In this document: positions 36,471-45,559 of the stretch, piece by piece
How positions within the stretch are numbered: the first letter of the stretch is position 1
Layout: the number at the start of each line of letters is the position of its first letter
DNA from: Myxococcales bacterium
GTDB taxonomy: Bacteria; Myxococcota_A; Polyangia; Haliangiales; Haliangiaceae
Length of the DNA stretch: 64,000 bases
Assembly (NCBI GenBank): GCA_016720595.1
Contig: JADKKI010000042.1
Location: forward strand, 1 to 64,000
Direction of reading: 5' to 3'
Notes under the pieces: model-generated
The model's database searches: none
What the model was told of the DNA's origin: nothing
Seen by the model: the letters and a program-made list of their open reading frames with translations, nothing else
Program-made: the position numbers and the translations under genes

Positions 36471-38402
36471 TCAGCGGCGGCGCAGCGAGCGAGAACGCAG
36501 CAGCGCGATGTTCTTGACGAGCTCGGGCTTCCCATCGAGGAACGGCTTGTCCGCTGCGAGCGCATCTACGAGTGCGAGCACCTGATCGTACTGCTGCGTC
36601 CGGATCATCGAATCGAGCAGCAGGTTCGCCGCGAGCTCCGCCGTGGGTTGCTCGCGATAGCGCTCCACGAGCTCGGCCAGCACTGCGATCGCACGCGCAT
36701 GCTGTCCGTATCGCCGATACAGCGTGGCGGTGAGGAGCTTGGTGCGCGCGAGCTCGTCCCGGTCGGTGACGTTAGCGCCGTACAGCTCGAACGTCTCGAT
36801 CGCGCTCGCCTCGGCCGCGGTGAGCTCGCGCTGCTGCGGCCGTGCACGTGCAGCGGCTTCGAGATCGATCGTCCCCGCCTGCACGCCGGGTCGAGGATCG
36901 ATGTCGAGCGCGTTCTTCCGCGCCAGCATCGCCGCCGTCGCAAGCTCGGCGCGGCGGCGAGCCTCCGTCGTGACCTTCGCGGCGGCGGCCAGCTCGTCGG
37001 CAGCGAGCGCCCAGCGCGCGGGCTGGAGCCGAGGATTGGCCTCGGCCTCCGCGTGCTCCCACAGGAGATCTGCGTAGCCACCGTGCAGCGTTGCCGCGTC
37101 GGGTGCATCGGGAAAGCCCATCGCGTGCGCCTTGTAGAGGGCCTCTGCGGCGGTGAGTGCCTCGAACGTGCGCGTCTTCGCGGCCTCGAGGTGATACGCG
37201 CGCGCGAGCTCGCCCGACATCGCGGCGGCGTTGTCATGGCACGCCTGCGCTTCGGCCTCGGGAAGAGCCTTGTTCGTGTTCAGCGCCACGTACAGCTTCA
37301 CGAGGTTCTCGATCTCGCGCACCTTGTCCGCGTTCGTGACGCTCGTGGAGCTCTGCATCGCGCGAGCGGCCCCGTACTGCCAGCGACACACGAATGCGCT
37401 GGTCGGCGCGGTCTTGATCAGCTCGCGATACAGCGCGATCGCCTGGGCGTACTTGCCGTCCTCGGCGTAGCGATCCGCGAGTGTCCCGAGCAGCTCGGAC
37501 GATTGCGCAGGATCGAGTTTCGCGAATGCGGTCAGAGCCTGCTGTGGCGTGCCGATCTCGACGTAGGCCTCGAGCACGCCCTGCTTGGCCGCCTGGGTCA
37601 ACGCGACCTGTTTCGGATCGGGACGGGTGAGCTGCGCGACCTGGAAGAACAGCTCGAGCGCCGCGGGGAACCGCTGGAGCTTGAACTGAACCCAGCCCTG
37701 CTTGTACAGCGCATAGCCGTAGACGTCCGAGCGCGGGAACTCGAGCACCTTCTTGTAGAACGCTTCGGCCTCGGCCAGCTGGTTGGCCTCGAAGTAGTAG
37801 TCGGCAAACGAGAGCTCTGCCTGCGGGACGTACGCGCTGTTCGGGAACTCCTTCAGCAGCTTCACGAAGACGATGCGCGCCTCCGGGAAGTACTTGCCGG
37901 CCTGGAGCGTGGAGCCATACGAGAACAGCGCGGCATCGAGCTTCGGGTATCTGGCGAACGCCTGGTTGTCGGTGAGCGCGCGGTACGTCTTCACCGCCTT
38001 CAGCAGATAGTCCTTCGTCTTGCTCGCGGCGGCGGGCCCAGCCTCGAGCCGCCAGCGCTGGTGCTGCTGGGCATAGACCTCGGCGAGGCGGAAGTAGAGG
38101 TCACTCTTCTCCTCGACCTCCGAGTCTGGCGTGGAGGCGATCAGCTCGACGAGCAGCCGCTCGGTCTCCTCGCGAGCCAGGCCGCGCGGCGGACTCCCGA
38201 GCACCGCCTCGACGCCGATCGTCGGCTTGCGACGATCCTGCGCTCCCGGCTTCGGCCGTGGTGCCCGGACCCGCTCCGAGAGCGTCACCTGAATGGGCGC
38301 CGGCCGGGGCCGGGTATAGCGGCCCTGAGCGGCGGCCGAGCCACCGCCCCCGAGGAGTCCAAGGGGTCCGAGGAGTCCACAGAGGAGGAGCATCCTCGCC
38401 AT
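36471..38402 (-). CDS. Secreted tetratricopeptide-repeat protein
   Basis: 643 residues from ATG 38402. The signal peptide (LLLCGLLGPLGLLG) is followed by at least eight TPR-like helical pairs, clearest in ALFSYGSTLQAGKYFPEAR, EFPNSAYVPQAELSFADY, AEAFYKKVLEFPRS and YALYKQGWVQFKLQ. Periplasmic TPR proteins of this length scaffold envelope complexes, including gliding-motility machinery in Myxococcus, but no specific partner is implied here. The start codon is 1 bp from the divergent zinc-ribbon frame, so the promoters are close together. Confidence 0.82.
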   Translation of the reverse strand: MARMLLLCGLLGPLGLLGGGGSAAAQGRYTRPRPAPIQVTLSERVRAPRPKPGAQDRRKPTIGVEAVLGSPPRGLAREETERLLVELIASTPDSEVEEKSDLYFRLAEVYAQQHQRWRLEAGPAAASKTKDYLLKAVKTYRALTDNQAFARYPKLDAALFSYGSTLQAGKYFPEARIVFVKLLKEFPNSAYVPQAELSFADYYFEANQLAEAEAFYKKVLEFPRSDVYGYALYKQGWVQFKLQRFPAALELFFQVAQLTRPDPKQVALTQAAKQGVLEAYVEIGTPQQALTAFAKLDPAQSSELLGTLADRYAEDGKYAQAIALYRELIKTAPTSAFVCRWQYGAARAMQSSTSVTNADKVREIENLVKLYVALNTNKALPEAEAQACHDNAAAMSGELARAYHLEAAKTRTFEALTAAEALYKAHAMGFPDAPDAATLHGGYADLLWEHAEAEANPRLQPARWALAADELAAAAKVTTEARRRAELATAAMLARKNALDIDPRPGVQAGTIDLEAAARARPQQRELTAAEASAIETFELYGANVTDRDELARTKLLTATLYRRYGQHARAIAVLAELVERYREQPTAELAANLLLDSMIRTQQYDQVLALVDALAADKPFLDGKPELVKNIALLRSRSLRRR

Positions 38403-38451
38403 GGGCCACTGTAACGCGCGAGCTCGGGAAAGGATCTGCCCCGACTCGGGC

Positions 38452-38865
38452 ATGGCACATGTGGTACGGACGGGCGTGGCCGAAAACCTCTGGGTCTGCA
38501 TCGACTGCGGCGGCCGGCAGCCCGCCGAGGGGAGCTGCATCGGCTGCCAGCACGAGATGACACTCGACACGCGAGACGAGCAGGTCCGCGAGCTGATGCG
38601 TGACGTCGACGAGCGCCTGGCCCGCCAGCGGGAGAGCCGCTATCGGTTCCTCGGTGTGCTCGTGGGGATGACGGTGATCTTCGGCGCGTGGATGGTCCCG
38701 GGCTACTGGGGCCTGCGTGGCCGCTTGTATCCGGGGCTGCCGATCTTCGCGGATCAGTGGATCTTCATGGCGCTGATCGGCCTCGGCCTCAGCAAGGTCC
38801 TCGACAAGTACGTCGGCAAGAAGCGCTTCCCTTACCTCGACCTCAACCTGAAGATCGTCGATTAG
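38452..38865 (+). CDS. Zinc-ribbon membrane protein
   Basis: 137 residues from ATG 38452. A GTG at 38476 directly before ENLWVCIDCGG is an alternative. A zinc ribbon (CIDCGGRQPAEGSCIGC) is followed by a charged helix and two membrane helices (RFLGVLVGMTVIFGAWMV, WIFMALIGLGLSKVLDKY). The ribbon would be cytoplasmic. No family named. Starting at 38401 would overlap the divergent TPR gene's start and adds no domain. Confidence 0.7.
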   Translation: MAHVVRTGVAENLWVCIDCGGRQPAEGSCIGCQHEMTLDTRDEQVRELMRDVDERLARQRESRYRFLGVLVGMTVIFGAWMVPGYWGLRGRLYPGLPIFADQWIFMALIGLGLSKVLDKYVGKKRFPYLDLNLKIVD

Positions 38866-38883
38866 CGCCAGGCGCGCGAGTGG

Positions 38884-39243
38884 CTACAGCACGACCGCGG
38901 TCTTGAAGCCGCCGAAGATCAACCGCTTGCCGTCAAACGGCATGGCCTTCGGATCCATCATCGCGGCCAGCCGCGGATCGTTCATGACCTTCGCGTTCAC
39001 GCGATCACGATGCGCACGTGACTTGTACGAGATGTACGAGAACACGACGACCTCGCCGGTCTTGAGCTTCACGGCCCGCGGAAACGACGTCCACTTCCCG
39101 GTCTTCACGTCGTCCGCGATGCTCTCGACATACGCGAGCGCTCCGTGCTCCCGCCAGACCTTGCCCGCCTTGCGGGCGATCTTCAGGTACTCCGCGAGCT
39201 TCTTCTTCGGGACCGGGATCACGAATCCATCGACGTAACTCAT
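38884..39243 (-). CDS. DUF1428 protein
   Basis: 119 residues with the DUF1428 pattern: MSYVDGFVIPVPKKKLAEY, WREHGALAYVES, VVFSYISYKSRAHRDRVNAK and MPFDGKRLIFGGFKTAV. This family forms ferredoxin-like dimers and is related to monooxygenase-like small folds, with no assigned reaction. The full family length is present. Confidence 0.92.
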   Translation of the reverse strand: MSYVDGFVIPVPKKKLAEYLKIARKAGKVWREHGALAYVESIADDVKTGKWTSFPRAVKLKTGEVVVFSYISYKSRAHRDRVNAKVMNDPRLAAMMDPKAMPFDGKRLIFGGFKTAVVL

Positions 39244-39348
39244 GCGGCCACCGTACCGCAGGGCGGAAGGCGAGGCCGTGCGTCCTCGCTCGTACCTCAC
39301 CGTCGGTTCGTGTTGGGCGAGCCCACCCGGTTCGGATATCCTTGCCGC

Positions 39349-40404
39349 GTGTGGTCTGGCTGTCTGTTCGCCCTCGCGCTCCTCGCGACCGGGTGCGGCC
39401 GCCTCGAGTTCGATGCCACGACCGCCACCGAGGGTGACGCCGGGATCGATGCGTGCGCCGGTGGCAGCTGCGGTGGGTTCAACCCCACGGTGGGTGGGTG
39501 CACCCTTGCCGACAACGGTCCCTTCACGCTGGTCGCCACGTCGCCGACCCAGGGCGGCGGCTACGGCGTGTGGGCGGCCGCTCCCACCCCGTACATTCTC
39601 CGCGCAGACACCACGGGCGGGCTGCACAGCCTCCGGCTCGATGGCACCACGTTCACGCAGCTCGACGCCCTCCCCTCGCTCGGCTGGGTAGAGGCCGTGT
39701 TCAGCGACGGGCAGTACTTCTACATCGGCGCACCTGGCACCGGCCTGGCCGTGGTCCGTCTCGAGGCCGATGGTCACCTCACGCAGCTCGCGCAGAACAC
39801 CACCACGCTCGCGGAGGCGCGGCGCGGCTGGTCCAGTAACGGCGTGCTCTACATCCCGAACGGCGGCGCGGGCCTCGCTGCGTTCCGGTTCGATGGCGTG
39901 GCCCTCACCCAGGTCGGCTCGCCGGTGGCCTCGCTGAGCTGGGGTCAGGGCGCGTGGTCGAAGGGCTCGCGCGTGTACTTCGCCGATGCCGACCGGTTCC
40001 GCGTGCTCGACTTCGATGGATCGTCGTTCACCGACGTGATCACGCCCGATGCACGCCACGGCGGATCGTCTCGCGTGTGGAGCGATGGCACGACGATCTT
40101 TGTCGCGAGCGCAGATGGCGCCACCGCCTACCGTCTGAACGGCACCACGCTCGACGAGCTCGATACGTTCACCACCGCCGGAAGCGCGCGTGACATCTGG
40201 AGCGATGGCCAGCACGTGTTCGTCGCTGCAGAAGGCGGTGGACTGTATGCCCTCGCGTGGAACGGCACGACGTTCACGCAGATCGATCGGATCGATACCG
40301 GCGGCGTGGCGCTCGGCGTGTTCGGCGACGGCAAGTACATCTACGCGAACGACATGAGCGGCGGCCTCCACGCCTATTCGGGCTTCACCTGCCGCAGCTG
40401 GTGA
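39349..40404 (+). CDS. Beta-propeller-like lipoprotein
   Basis: 351 residues from GTG 39349, with lipobox LLATGC. The mature part has repeated strand units such as LHSLRLDGTTFTQLDAL, AVFSDGQYFYIGAPG, AWSKGSRVYFADADRF and IWSDGQHVFVAAEGG, about 45 residues each, consistent with a six- or seven-bladed propeller. The N-terminus has two extra Cys pairs. The stop overlaps the start of the next gene by one base (TGATG). Likely a surface-binding protein; ligand unknown. Confidence 0.8.
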   Translation: MWSGCLFALALLATGCGRLEFDATTATEGDAGIDACAGGSCGGFNPTVGGCTLADNGPFTLVATSPTQGGGYGVWAAAPTPYILRADTTGGLHSLRLDGTTFTQLDALPSLGWVEAVFSDGQYFYIGAPGTGLAVVRLEADGHLTQLAQNTTTLAEARRGWSSNGVLYIPNGGAGLAAFRFDGVALTQVGSPVASLSWGQGAWSKGSRVYFADADRFRVLDFDGSSFTDVITPDARHGGSSRVWSDGTTIFVASADGATAYRLNGTTLDELDTFTTAGSARDIWSDGQHVFVAAEGGGLYALAWNGTTFTQIDRIDTGGVALGVFGDGKYIYANDMSGGLHAYSGFTCRSW

Positions 40405-40952
40405 TGCTGATCGCTCTCAACAAACCCTATCTCGTCCACTGCAAGTTCACCGACGACGAGCAGCCGCCGCGCCCGACCCTCGCGCAGTTCGGGCTACCGC
40501 CGCGCGTCTATGTGGCCGGTCGCCTCGATCACGACAGCGAGGGCCTGCTCCTCCTCACCGATGATGGCGGGCTCAACCAGCGCCTGACCGATCCACGCTG
40601 GAAGGCGCCGAAGACCTACTACGCACAGGTCGAGGGTACGGCCAGCGACGAGGCGCTCGGCCGGCTGCGCGAAGGCGTGCGGCTCAAGGACGGCCTGACG
40701 TTGCCTGCGGAGGCCCGCGCGATCGAAGCCCCGGAGTGGCTGTGGCCGCGCGATCCACCGATTCGCTTTCGCAAGAGCGTGCCGGATTGCTGGATCGAGC
40801 TGACCATCCGTGAGGGCCGGAACCGCCAGGTGCGAAGGATGACCGCTGCCGTCGGCCTGCCGACGTTGCGCCTGATCCGCCGGGCGATCGGGCCGTACGC
40901 TCTCGAAGGCTTGACGCCGGGCGCGTGGAAGCAGATCGAGGTCCGGCGCTGA
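40404..40952 (+). CDS. rluE: 23S rRNA pseudouridine synthase, RluE-like
   Basis: 182 residues. It contains the family catalytic motif GRLDHDSEGLLLLT near residue 38 with the essential Asp, LNKPYLVHCKF at the N-terminus, REGRNRQVRRM and LPTLRLIRRAIGPYAL at the C-terminus. Size and the absence of an S4 domain match RluE (which modifies U2457 in E. coli 23S rRNA). Translation is coupled to the preceding lipoprotein by a TGATG overlap, an odd pairing. Confidence 0.92.
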   Translation: MLIALNKPYLVHCKFTDDEQPPRPTLAQFGLPPRVYVAGRLDHDSEGLLLLTDDGGLNQRLTDPRWKAPKTYYAQVEGTASDEALGRLREGVRLKDGLTLPAEARAIEAPEWLWPRDPPIRFRKSVPDCWIELTIREGRNRQVRRMTAAVGLPTLRLIRRAIGPYALEGLTPGAWKQIEVRR

Positions 40953-40955
40953 GCT

Positions 40956-41426
40956 ATGGTCCGCGCGATGCTTCGCAGCCTGCTCGTGATCGGGTGCCTG
41001 TCCGCGTGTGAACGCGCCGAGCCCACGCCGGCCGCCCCCCCGCCCGTGCCGGCGGACAAGCTCGACGGCATCGTCGATGACACGCTGACGTACATGGATC
41101 AGCTCCCTCCGATCCTGCTCGCGTTCGATGGTGATTGCGGTGCCCACGCCACGCGGCTGCTCGCGCTCGAGCCGCTGGTGGCCTCGATCCGCAAGCGCTC
41201 GGACGAGCTCCTCGCCGCGAACCCCGACAGTCCGCAGCAGCTGAAGGATCGGCTGATGACCCACAAGACCGCCACCCTCGCGAAGCTCGAAGAGCAGCTC
41301 CGGGCCAAGGGCATGACGCGCGCCGACGTCGAGGCCAAAGAGCGCGAGGTCAAGACCAAGTGCGCCGCCGACCCGCGCGTCAAGGATGCGATGGATCGCG
41401 TGGGCCTGTTCAAGAAGAAGACCTGA
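40956..41426 (+). CDS. Small lipoprotein with helical mature region
   Basis: 156 residues from ATG 40956, or 152 from ATG 40968. The lipobox is VIGCLSAC. A Pro linker precedes two amphipathic helices with two Cys (DGDCGAHATRLLALE, TKCAADPRVKDAM). The charged coiled-coil-like segment KLEEQLRAKGMTRADVEAK suggests oligomerisation. Fourth in a tight operon, 3 bp after rluE. Confidence 0.72.
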   Translation: MVRAMLRSLLVIGCLSACERAEPTPAAPPPVPADKLDGIVDDTLTYMDQLPPILLAFDGDCGAHATRLLALEPLVASIRKRSDELLAANPDSPQQLKDRLMTHKTATLAKLEEQLRAKGMTRADVEAKEREVKTKCAADPRVKDAMDRVGLFKKKT

Positions 41427-41427
41427 C

Positions 41428-42249
41428 GTGCCGGAACCAACGCGACGCTTCGAGCGCTACGTCGCCCTCGGCGACAGCACCACCGAGGGTCTCGACGATC
41501 CCGATGGTGAGGGTGGCTACCGCGGCTGGGCCAACCGCCTCGCCGAGCGGATCGCCGCACACCAGGGCGGACTCGACTACGCGAACCTCGGGATCCGCGG
41601 CCGCTGTGCGCGTCAGATCAAGGAGGAGCAGCTCGGGCCCGCCCTGGCGCTGCGCCCCGATCTCGCGACGGTGGTGGCCGGCATGAACGACCTCCTGCGC
41701 GCCGGCTTCGATGCGCGCGCGATCGCGGGAGACATCGGCGAGATGCAGCACGCGCTCACCGAGCGCGGGTGCGTGGTCCTCACGTTCACGATCCCCGACA
41801 TCTCGCGTCGCCTCGCGATGGGGCCGTTCGCCCGCATGCTATCCCGCCGCACGCTCGCGCTCGATGACGAGATCCGCCGCGTCTCGCCTGCTTCGGGCGC
41901 CATCCTCGTCGATCTCGCCGCGCATGATCTCGCCCGCGACCCGCGGATGTGGAGCCGCGATCGTCTTCACGCGAACGCCGAAGGCCACGCACGCACCGCG
42001 GCGGCGCTCGCCCAGGCGCTCGGGCTGCCCGGCACCGACGATAGCTGGCTCGCGCCGCTGCCCGACGCCCCGCCGCCCACACTGCGCGAGCGGCTCGCCG
42101 AGGATCTGTCGTGGGGTCGCGACTACCTGGTGCCGTGGCTCTGGAGCCGGGTGCGAGGCCGCTCCGCGGGAGATCAGCGCACGGCCAAGCGGCCGGCTCT
42201 CTCCCCCGTGATCACGGTGCGCAGCGCAGGACCTCGAACGCTCCGTTGA
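41428..42249 (+). CDS. SGNH/GDSL hydrolase
   Basis: 273 residues from GTG 41428, one base after the previous stop. The SGNH blocks are YVALGDSTTEG (nucleophile Ser), NLGIRG (Gly), VVAGMNDLLRAG (Asn) and SRDRLHANAEGH (Asp and His of the triad). Such enzymes hydrolyse esters such as acyl or acetyl groups on lipids or polysaccharides. The C-terminus is basic and Pro-rich and overlaps a remnant of an opposite-strand gene. Confidence 0.9.
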   Translation: MPEPTRRFERYVALGDSTTEGLDDPDGEGGYRGWANRLAERIAAHQGGLDYANLGIRGRCARQIKEEQLGPALALRPDLATVVAGMNDLLRAGFDARAIAGDIGEMQHALTERGCVVLTFTIPDISRRLAMGPFARMLSRRTLALDDEIRRVSPASGAILVDLAAHDLARDPRMWSRDRLHANAEGHARTAAALAQALGLPGTDDSWLAPLPDAPPPTLRERLAEDLSWGRDYLVPWLWSRVRGRSAGDQRTAKRPALSPVITVRSAGPRTLR

Positions 42250-42364
42250 GCGCGAAGTGCCTCGTCATCGTATCGGTGTAGTCGAACGCGACCGTACCCG
42301 CGATCGAACCATCGGAGACCGCGGTGAGCGTCACCGAGCCGGTGTTGGCGCGCGTCGAGCGGGA
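42212..42364 (-). pseudogene. C-terminal remnant of a secreted protein
   Basis: A 51-codon open stretch ends at TGA 42212-42214 and encodes a beta-rich segment (TGSVTLTAVSDGSIAGTVAF, ALNGAFEVLRC) typical of the end of myxobacterial lipoproteins. It is closed upstream by TGA at 42365 and has no start. It overlaps the 3' end of the SGNH hydrolase gene by 38 bp. It is therefore probably the leftover end of a deleted gene. Confidence 0.4.
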
Positions 42365-42397
42365 TCACGAATCGATGGTGTCGCATCACGATCCTCT

Positions 42398-43903
42398 TCA
42401 TCGCACGAGATCGATCGTGCGGAGCACTGCATCCACGGTGGTGGTGTCGACGAACCGCACGCGTCCATCCGCCGAGATCCCGAGGGCGATCGTGTTGAAC
42501 AGCTCGGCGGTCTCGGCGGCGCCATCCTGGCGTCCCCCGCGCAACCCGGCGAGTGTGACGATTCCCGCGGCGTCGACGGCGCGGATCGCCTCGCGATTTC
42601 GATCGACGAACACCAGGCGATCGCCGCTCACCGCGAACTGGCTCGGACTACCGCGCCCCGGTCGACCATCTGCCCAGCCGCTGTCCGCGGTCCCGTCGAG
42701 CGGCACCGACCATCGCGCCGGTCCATCGAGTGGCCCCGCCAACCAGCGGCCGGCCTCGACCCACCCGACGACGAGCGAATCGTGCTCGTCGAACGCGAGG
42801 CTCCGGATGTCACGGGGGGTCGCGATGGTCCGCACCGTCAAGGCGCCGCCGTTGGTCCTCTCGAGCATCCACACGGATCCGTCCCCGTAGAACGCGAGCC
42901 GATCGTCGGACGCGGCCGCGAGGGCTTCGACGACGTACGCCTGGCCAGGGGTGGTGATCCTCCGCGCGGGGAGCTTGGCATCGAGCCGCTCGAGCGTGAA
43001 CCCGTGCTCGTCAAGGGAGAGCAGGTCGACCCGGTGAAGATGACCTGCCCGATCAATGGCAACCCTGCTCGCACCGAGGTCCCCGAGGGCACGCAGCGTG
43101 GTGACTCGGCCGCCGCGCACCTGGCGTCCTGCGATGTGCTCGCGCCATGTAGACAAGCAGGTCCGTTCGGCGGCCGCTCGTGCGCCGACCGTGTCGGCGA
43201 GGATGCGTCGTTGACGAGACAGGTGCAGCGACGCGTAGCCAGGCGTGTTCGAGGGCAGCGGATGCGTGGAGACCCACGCACCGAGATCTCCGCCCGCCGG
43301 CACCACCACGCGCCGGTCGGCAGGCACCGCCTCGATCATCGCGCCCGCGATCACTCGCATGCGTGCGTTCAGCTCCCGGAGCGGACCGGCGTGCATCAGC
43401 TCGCGAACGAGCGGGACGGAGAGCTCGTCCGCACGTAGCTCGCGCTCGGGCCGACCGTCGGGATGACAGCCATGTCGCATCGCCACGTGGTGTCCGATCT
43501 CGTGGGCGAGCACGCTGACCAGAAGCATCCTACCGATCCGGCGCGCCTCGAGCTCGTTGACGAACAGCGGCTGCGGTTGCCACATCCCGCCCGAGAGCAC
43601 CATCGACCAGTTGGCCCAGTACGCGTAACCATCCCGCGGCATCGGCTGCATACGGATGACGTGATCATCCGAGACGTTGGACATCACGTCGTTGTCGTCG
43701 AGCATGATCACCTGCAGCGTGCTTGCACACGGCAACCCGACCCTCGCGTACGCGTCGCACAGCGCGCGCACTGCGGGCGCAAAGTCCCCCGTCTCGATCG
43801 CCGAGAGCAGCTCGCCTTCCGGCGTGGGCCCCGCGGGCAGCTCTACCTTGGTCGGTCGCGCGCACGCTACGGCCAGGAGGGCGACCACGGCGAGTCCACG
43901 CAC
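42398..43903 (-). CDS. M48-like metalloprotease-propeller lipoprotein
   Basis: 501 residues from GTG 43903 with lipobox LLAVAC. The zinc motif HEIGHHVAMRHG near residue 133 and a downstream RELRADEL supply HExxH and an acidic third ligand as in M48 peptidases. After about 270 the chain becomes repeated beta units (GQAYVVEALAAASDDRLAFY, IRSLAFDEHDSLVVGW, LVFVDRNREAIRAVD) resembling a propeller, with no second enzyme motif. Peptidase joined to propeller is an uncommon layout. The gene is divergent from the TPM protein by 28 bp. Confidence 0.82.
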   Translation of the reverse strand: MRGLAVVALLAVACARPTKVELPAGPTPEGELLSAIETGDFAPAVRALCDAYARVGLPCASTLQVIMLDDNDVMSNVSDDHVIRMQPMPRDGYAYWANWSMVLSGGMWQPQPLFVNELEARRIGRMLLVSVLAHEIGHHVAMRHGCHPDGRPERELRADELSVPLVRELMHAGPLRELNARMRVIAGAMIEAVPADRRVVVPAGGDLGAWVSTHPLPSNTPGYASLHLSRQRRILADTVGARAAAERTCLSTWREHIAGRQVRGGRVTTLRALGDLGASRVAIDRAGHLHRVDLLSLDEHGFTLERLDAKLPARRITTPGQAYVVEALAAASDDRLAFYGDGSVWMLERTNGGALTVRTIATPRDIRSLAFDEHDSLVVGWVEAGRWLAGPLDGPARWSVPLDGTADSGWADGRPGRGSPSQFAVSGDRLVFVDRNREAIRAVDAAGIVTLAGLRGGRQDGAAETAELFNTIALGISADGRVRFVDTTTVDAVLRTIDLVR

Positions 43904-43931
43904 GCCTCAACTCTACATGAGACAATAGGGT

Positions 43932-45104
43932 GTGCTCGCTTTGCTCATTCCGGTGGTGGTGGCGAACGTGGTCTCGGTCGCCGACGTTCCCAGTCCTCGG
44001 CCCACGCACTGGGTCACCGATCAGGCCAACGTGCTCGATGCTGCGAGCGAGGCCAAGGTCGAGGCGATCCTCGACGAGCTGCACACGCGCCGCAAGATCG
44101 AGGTGGCGGTCGTCACGGTGGATGACGTACGCGGCACGCCGAAGGAGTTCGCCACACAGCTGTTCAACACCTGGGGCATCGGATCGGCGCAGACCAACAA
44201 CGGCGTGCTGGTGCTGCTCGTGATGCGCAAGCGTCGCCTCGAGATCGAGACCGGCAAAGGCATCGAGCTCGCGCTGACTTCAGAGTGGCTCGCGGCGATG
44301 CAAGCCCGCGAGATGGTCCCGAGCTTCAAGGCCAAGCAGTTCGGCACCGGGCTCGTCGCCGGCGTCCAGGCGATCGCCGTTCATCTCAACGAGGGGCCCG
44401 GCGAATCCACGAGCACCGCTCCGCCCGGCGAGTATCGCTCCGATGGCACGATCGTCCCGGGGACCGATCGCGCCACGCCCCCGACCGACCTCCCGGTCGC
44501 CACCCCACCGGCGCCCACACCCTCGCCACGGGCCGCGCGGCCGGTGCGCGACGACGGTGGCGGTGTTCCCACGATCCCGCTCGCACTCGGTGGCCTCGCG
44601 CTCGTCGGCGCGGGCGGCACCGCGTTCACGATCCGCCGCCGCCGCAAGCAGCGGATCTGCCCCACCTGCACACCACCGCGGAACATGAACGAGCTCGACG
44701 AGGTCGCCGACGATGCCCACCTCGATGCGGGCCAGCGCACCGAGGAGCAGCTCGGCTCGGTGGACTACGTGGTCCTGGTCTGCGGTGGCTGTCAGTACTC
44801 GCGGACGCTGCGCAACGGTCGCTGGTTCTCGAGCTACGACACCTGCTCTGGCTGTGGCTACAAGACGATGTCCTCCTCGTCGTACACGCGGATCCACGCC
44901 AACTACGATCACGGTGGAGAGATCGAGGTCACCGAGACCTGCGCGAACTGCTCCCACACCCGTCGCTACACCCGTTACACGTCGCGCCTCACCCAGAGCT
45001 CGTCGTCGAGCTCCTCGTCATCGTCGAGCTCCTCCTCGGGTTCGTCCTCCTCCGGCTTCTCGGGCGGCAGCTCGAGTGGTGGTGGCGCGGGCTCGAGCTG
45101 GTAG
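43932..45104 (+). CDS. TPM-domain membrane protein with Cys-rich domain and Ser/Gly tail
   Basis: 390 residues from GTG 43932. After a short hydrophobic leader, residues about 25-150 form a TPM (YgcG-type) domain (HWVTDQANVLDAASEAKVEA, NNGVLVLLVMRKRRLEIETG). A Pro-rich stretch, one membrane helix (IPLALGGLALVGAGGTAFT), then paired Cys motifs CPTCTP, VCGGCQYS, CSGCGYK and CANCSH follow, forming zinc ribbons. It ends in a Ser run and a GGSSSGGGAG tail, common in TPM proteins. TPM proteins are linked to membrane-protein repair and phosphatase activity; the added ribbons suggest a cytoplasmic binding function. Confidence 0.88.
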   Translation: MLALLIPVVVANVVSVADVPSPRPTHWVTDQANVLDAASEAKVEAILDELHTRRKIEVAVVTVDDVRGTPKEFATQLFNTWGIGSAQTNNGVLVLLVMRKRRLEIETGKGIELALTSEWLAAMQAREMVPSFKAKQFGTGLVAGVQAIAVHLNEGPGESTSTAPPGEYRSDGTIVPGTDRATPPTDLPVATPPAPTPSPRAARPVRDDGGGVPTIPLALGGLALVGAGGTAFTIRRRRKQRICPTCTPPRNMNELDEVADDAHLDAGQRTEEQLGSVDYVVLVCGGCQYSRTLRNGRWFSSYDTCSGCGYKTMSSSSYTRIHANYDHGGEIEVTETCANCSHTRRYTRYTSRLTQSSSSSSSSSSSSSSGSSSSGFSGGSSSGGGAGSSW

Positions 45105-45190
45105 CCACGCCGCTCGGCTCGTCCAGGACTCCATCCGCGGCGACGAAGTTAAATTGAGAACTATCGAGGATCTGGTGCGTCGCCGGACAG

Positions 45191-45559
45191 ATGTCCAGAT
45201 CCACCAACCTCGCGATGGCTCTCACCTTGACTGCCTGCTGGCACACCACGTCAGCGCCTCCTGCCGACCCCGCCGCTGCGTCGCCGCCGGTGGCCGCCAA
45301 GTCGCCTGCACCATCGCCGCCGGTGGTCGCCAAGCCCGCACGAGACCCCGCGTCCGACGCGCCTGCTTCCGCCACCGAGCGCGCCCTGCCCGCCACGCAG
45401 CGCGATGCGCGGCCGCCGATCGCGCCACCCCTCGAGCCCGAAGCGTGCCGGATGACGCGGCTCGGGACCTGCTGGAACGGCGCGAAGCTCAAGCCGCGGG
45501 TCACCAAGCTCGCGCCGCAGAGCACGCCTGCGCCGGCCGAGACGAGCGAGCAGCCGTGA
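45191..45559 (+). CDS. Ala/Pro-rich small lipoprotein
   Basis: 122 residues with signal and lipobox LALTLTAC-like (ALTLTAC) near residue 16. The mature part is Pro/Ala-rich and disordered, with a short Cys-containing C-terminus (CRMTRLGTCWNG). It overlaps the ferritin-like gene by 4 bp (GTGA), so translation is coupled. Function unknown. Confidence 0.6.
   Translation: MSRSTNLAMALTLTACWHTTSAPPADPAAASPPVAAKSPAPSPPVVAKPARDPASDAPASATERALPATQRDARPPIAPPLEPEACRMTRLGTCWNGAKLKPRVTKLAPQSTPAPAETSEQP

Noticed and set aside
42257..43438. Plus-strand open frame opposite the M48-like lipoprotein
   Set aside because: Composition is that of an antisense frame; HEIGHH and lipobox are on the minus strand.
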